Shown: in pieces, positions 61,635 through 64,000 of the stretch
How the letters are laid out: each line of letters begins with the position of its first letter
Numbering within the stretch: the stretch's first letter is position 1
NCBI RefSeq assembly: GCF_031323975.1
Contig: NZ_JAVIWS010000001.1
Location: forward strand, 3,596,001 to 3,660,000
Direction: 5' to 3'
Length of the DNA stretch: 64,000 nt
Source of the DNA: Escherichia ruysiae
Lineage (GTDB): Bacteria > Pseudomonadota > Gammaproteobacteria > Enterobacterales > Enterobacteriaceae
Notes under the pieces: generated by a model
Database searches by the model: none
Told to the model about the DNA's origin: nothing
Seen by the model: the letters and a program-made list of their open reading frames with translations, nothing else
Translations under genes and position numbers: made by a program

Positions 61635-62615
61635 ATGGAATATAAAGATTACACTGAAGTTAGAGAGTTTTGGAAAAATGAAATTATTGCGTTTCTTGCC
61701 TTAACTTGTCTAAAGGGGGTTGGTTACTGGACGCTTCGCAAAATCTATCAATCCAAAATTGGATTTAAGAATATATTAAAAGATAATACAGCTGATGCCT
61801 TGGCAGGATATCTAAGAGTTTCCTTGCCTAAAAATATATCTTGGGAAACATTTCAACAAGACCTTTGGTCTAAGGGACTGGAGAGAGCTCGTGAACTCAA
61901 TAAAAATGGTATTGTGCTCACCTTTTATGATCAGGCTACATTTCCTCAATCATTAAAGAACATAAGCGATCCGCCATTTTGGATTTTTGTTCATGGTAAT
62001 TATGAACTTCTTAATAAGAAATCTGTTGCAATTGTGGGGACACGAAAGCCAACGGATGATGGTATTTTTCTAGTAAAACTGATTGTTTCTTCTCTATATT
62101 CTAAAGATGTTTCAACAGTCAGTGGTTTGGCGACAGGAATAGATCAATGTTGTCATTATGAATCGCTGAGATATGGCATTCCAACTATTGCGGTATTGGG
62201 TAATGGGATTTTTGTCGAGTATCCGAAAGGTTCTAAAGAGTTATATCGAGCAATAGTTTCTAATGGTGGGGCTATCGTTACCGAGTATCTACCTGAACAA
62301 ACATATAGCGCAGAAAATTTTGTAAGGCGCAACAGAATCCAGGCTGCTTTATGTGATTCACTAATACCAGTCGAATGGAATATTAAAAGTGGAACATCAC
62401 ATACTGTTGATTATGCTTTTAAGTATGCAAAAAAGATAGCGAGTCCATATCTTCCTACTACGTATGAAAGTAGACCAGAATTGAAGTTTGCTGAAGAAAA
62501 TAGAAATTCTTTATCTTTTTTAATGCCTTTTGAATTGAATGAGATGAGTAATTATATTTTGAATAATAATCATGATTTAAAAGCACAGCCGATACAGCAG
62601 AGCTTAGATCTCTAA
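61635..62615 (+). CDS. DprA-like (Smf) Rossmann-fold protein of a putative defence module
   Basis: A 326-residue DprA/Smf-family protein. Rossmann nucleotide-site signatures: VAIVGTRKPTDDG (about 135-147), SGLATGIDQCCHYESL (about 170), AVLGNGIFVEYPKGSKEL (about 190), ENFVRRNRIQAAL (about 235), SGTSHTVDYAFKY (about 262). An N-terminal HhH/SAM-like region (ALTCLKGVGYWTLRKIYQ) is present; the C-terminal winged helix of DprA is not evident. DprA loads RecA in transformation, but a satellite location and partner gene suggest an immune role. Low GC compared with neighbours. ATG 61635 is preferred. Confidence 0.82.
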   Translation: MEYKDYTEVREFWKNEIIAFLALTCLKGVGYWTLRKIYQSKIGFKNILKDNTADALAGYLRVSLPKNISWETFQQDLWSKGLERARELNKNGIVLTFYDQATFPQSLKNISDPPFWIFVHGNYELLNKKSVAIVGTRKPTDDGIFLVKLIVSSLYSKDVSTVSGLATGIDQCCHYESLRYGIPTIAVLGNGIFVEYPKGSKELYRAIVSNGGAIVTEYLPEQTYSAENFVRRNRIQAALCDSLIPVEWNIKSGTSHTVDYAFKYAKKIASPYLPTTYESRPELKFAEENRNSLSFLMPFELNEMSNYILNNNHDLKAQPIQQSLDL

Positions 62616-62625
62616 GGAAGATGAA

Positions 62626-63855
62626 ATGAGCAAAATTAAGGGTGTGATTCTTAGTGTTGAAGATATTCTTGTGCCTAAGGGAAAGATCGATAGCGAAATC
62701 TTTGCAGAGGTAGATAAATTAATTAGATATTTCAGAACTAAAAAGATCGAGTTTGTTGTATTCACTAACAGGGGTTGGGTTGTCGGAGATGAAAGAACCC
62801 CTTTAGAGGATGTGTTACAAAAGCATTGGGGAGAATTTAAATATCTTTGTCGAGCGAAAGATAAGAGCATTCCAGGGAAGCCAACTGCGGATGCTACAAA
62901 ATATGTCCTTGATTTGATGGGTTGGGAAAGTACAGAAACTTTGTACATTGGTGCTTCGATAAACGACATGCAAACAGCAGTTAATGGTGAGTTGCTCTTT
63001 TTAAGAGCTACATGGTGGGCAGACAAAACAGATTATGGTTTCGAGTTTTCAACCCCTAAAGATATTGCTAGATTTATAGATACCTTCTGTTTAAGAGAGC
63101 ATCTTTGGTGTCATGAAATTCACGATGGTGATTTTAATTTCTATGCACTTGCTCCTTTCAGCACCATGAAGGAAGAGTATACTCTTTACTCTGAAGATGC
63201 TCGTGCTGCTGCTAAACATGGATTAGGCCATCCTGAATTTTGGACGAGTGCCTTAATATCCAGTCTCTATTTTAGTGGCATTCATAAGATGATTAATTAT
63301 GTTAGTGTTTATCCAGGGCATAAGCAAGGATATGGGAATAATATCATGGATGAAGCGATTTCAATATTTGGAAAATGTTTTCGCAAGACGTATATCCCAG
63401 ATCTTATTTTAAGGCATACGACTTCCAAAAAATCTCAAAAAGCAAGAAATGAGGGAGTTGCAATTGACCATTGCAATCAACTTAATACAATTTGTCTTAA
63501 TTCTAAGCCACACAGAAATCCTAGAACTACCTATAAAAAACCACCTTTAGGCCCTGGTAAAACAGTACTTCTTATAGATGATATAACAACTCGAGGCTAT
63601 AGTTTTGAATCGGCAAGAGCTTACATACAGAGAACAGGGGCAAAAGTAATTCTTGTTTCTTGGCTTAAAACTATTAATACCGATATCTCAACATTAGGTG
63701 AGCTTCACGATTTTAATCCTTATCAAGCTAATTATTTCGAAAATGTTCCATTAGGTAAATCGCATAGCTACAGAGCTAATATTGTTGATATTCTTGCGCC
63801 TGCTGAGCTCACGCGCCTATTCTCTGCCTATCAGCAGTGGGATTGGCCAGCATAA
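62626..63855 (+). CDS. Pseudo-HAD domain fused to phosphoribosyltransferase, partner of DprA-like gene
   Basis: A 409-residue fusion. Residues 1-150: HAD-like fold in which motif I reads SVEDIL where DxDGT is expected (nucleophile Asp replaced), while motif II VVFTNRG, Lys in PGKPTADATKYVLDLM, and IGASINDMQTA (GDxxxD altered) remain, so phosphatase activity seems lost. Residues about 200-400: ComF-type phosphoribosyltransferase with PRPP loop VLLIDDITTRGYSF (about 320). It begins 10 bp after the DprA-like gene, so both form one operon. Confidence 0.8.
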   Translation: MSKIKGVILSVEDILVPKGKIDSEIFAEVDKLIRYFRTKKIEFVVFTNRGWVVGDERTPLEDVLQKHWGEFKYLCRAKDKSIPGKPTADATKYVLDLMGWESTETLYIGASINDMQTAVNGELLFLRATWWADKTDYGFEFSTPKDIARFIDTFCLREHLWCHEIHDGDFNFYALAPFSTMKEEYTLYSEDARAAAKHGLGHPEFWTSALISSLYFSGIHKMINYVSVYPGHKQGYGNNIMDEAISIFGKCFRKTYIPDLILRHTTSKKSQKARNEGVAIDHCNQLNTICLNSKPHRNPRTTYKKPPLGPGKTVLLIDDITTRGYSFESARAYIQRTGAKVILVSWLKTINTDISTLGELHDFNPYQANYFENVPLGKSHSYRANIVDILAPAELTRLFSAYQQWDWPA

Positions 63856-63875
63856 CCTAAATGGATTCCATTCTC

Positions 63876-63918
63876 GGTAAGTAATGTCTCTTTGTTCCCG
63901 CTATTGACATTACTTACC
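63876..63918. terminator. 13-bp perfect hairpin after the DprA/PRTase module
   Basis: GGTAAGTAATGTC / GACATTACTTACC with a 17-nt loop. No clear T tract follows, so it may be a protein site or a two-way terminator. Confidence 0.5.
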
Positions 63919-63944
63919 AGTCCTTGGGACAAGTCGACTTACTG

Positions 63945-63990
63945 CGGCATCTATTATGGGGGCATTTTCGGGGGCATTACTTAACGGTGT
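63945..63990. other. Likely right-end arm region of the satellite
   Basis: ATCTATTATGGGGGCATTTTC followed by GGGGGCATTACTTAACG: tandem GGGGGCAT motifs that match those at the int start (52541-52560). CTATTAT also occurs in the tRNA-Thr 3' end (CTATTATCGGCACC), but the match stops there, so the true right attachment site is probably beyond the window. Confidence 0.4.
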
Positions 63991-64000
63991 GTTTCTTTTT

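Noticed and set aside
63945..63965. Right attachment site copy of the tRNA-Thr 3' end
   Set aside because: Only CTATTAT plus scattered bases match; a real attachment repeat should extend through the tRNA 3' end, so it probably lies beyond the window.

Overview
The window is Escherichia coli (or a very close relative) chromosomal DNA. The backbone order yafJ-yafK-yafL ... dinB-yafP ... prfH-pepD-gpt-frsA-crl-phoE-proB-proA-thrW is that of the E. coli 5-6 min region, with typical REP elements between genes. It is not K-12: the ~38 kb Flag-2 (lateral flagellum) locus, of which K-12 keeps only the end fragments (fhiA and lafU/mbhA), is complete here from lfhA to lafU. The toxin-antitoxin pairs dinJ-yafQ and yafN-yafO, found at these positions in K-12, are absent.

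Layout. (1) 1-2.2 kb: yafJ (cut by the window start), yafK/dpaA and yafL, then an orphan HicB-type antitoxin gene. (2) 2.7-40.8 kb: Flag-2. The leftward operon lfiMNPQR-lfhBA makes the export gate and C-ring. The rightward operon lafK-lfiEFGHIJ makes the sigma54 activator, MS-ring, switch and export ATPase. A modification island follows (CDP-glycerol synthase-like gene, three-domain glycosyl/glycerophosphotransferase, FliB-like lafV), then lfgN-lfgM-lfgA, lfgB-L (rod, hook, rings), lafW, lafZ (ToxR-like regulator), lafA (flagellin), lafB-F (cap, chaperones, hook-length control, FliL-like), lafS (sigma28) and lafT-lafU (stator). Three near-perfect sigma54 promoters (before lafV, lfgB and lafB) fit control by LafK. 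(3) 40.9-44.4 kb: dinB-yafP under a LexA box, then an intact rtcB2-prfH operon (RNA ligase plus release-factor-like ribosome rescue), preceded by a tiny ORF with a perfect Shine-Dalgarno and a palindromic repeat. (4) 44.4-52.4 kb: pepD, gpt, frsA, crl, phoE (Pho box), proBA and tRNA-Thr (thrW). (5) 52.4-64 kb: a P4-like satellite prophage integrated at thrW. It has an integrase with a translationally coupled cargo gene, an AlpA-like regulator, a small ribbon-helix-helix repressor with twin palindromic operators, an Icd-like gene, small ORFs, a primase-helicase, an iteron origin, Sid-like, Psu and Ogr/Delta genes, and, in the slot between the late genes and the right end where P4 satellites carry anti-phage cargo, a two-gene AT-rich module: a DprA-like protein and a pseudo-HAD/phosphoribosyltransferase fusion.

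The most interesting readings are: (a) a candidate pathway decorating the lateral flagellin (or another Flag-2 part) with glycerol-phosphate, beside a FliB-like protein that has lost its iron-sulfur cysteine segment and a flagellin with no lysine in its exposed middle; (b) the DprA/HAD-PRTase pair as a defence module; (c) a possible leader peptide in front of the rRNA-repair operon; (d) a composite palindromic repeat found at several Flag-2 intergenic sites, expanded into 63-bp tandem copies between lfgJ and lfgK.
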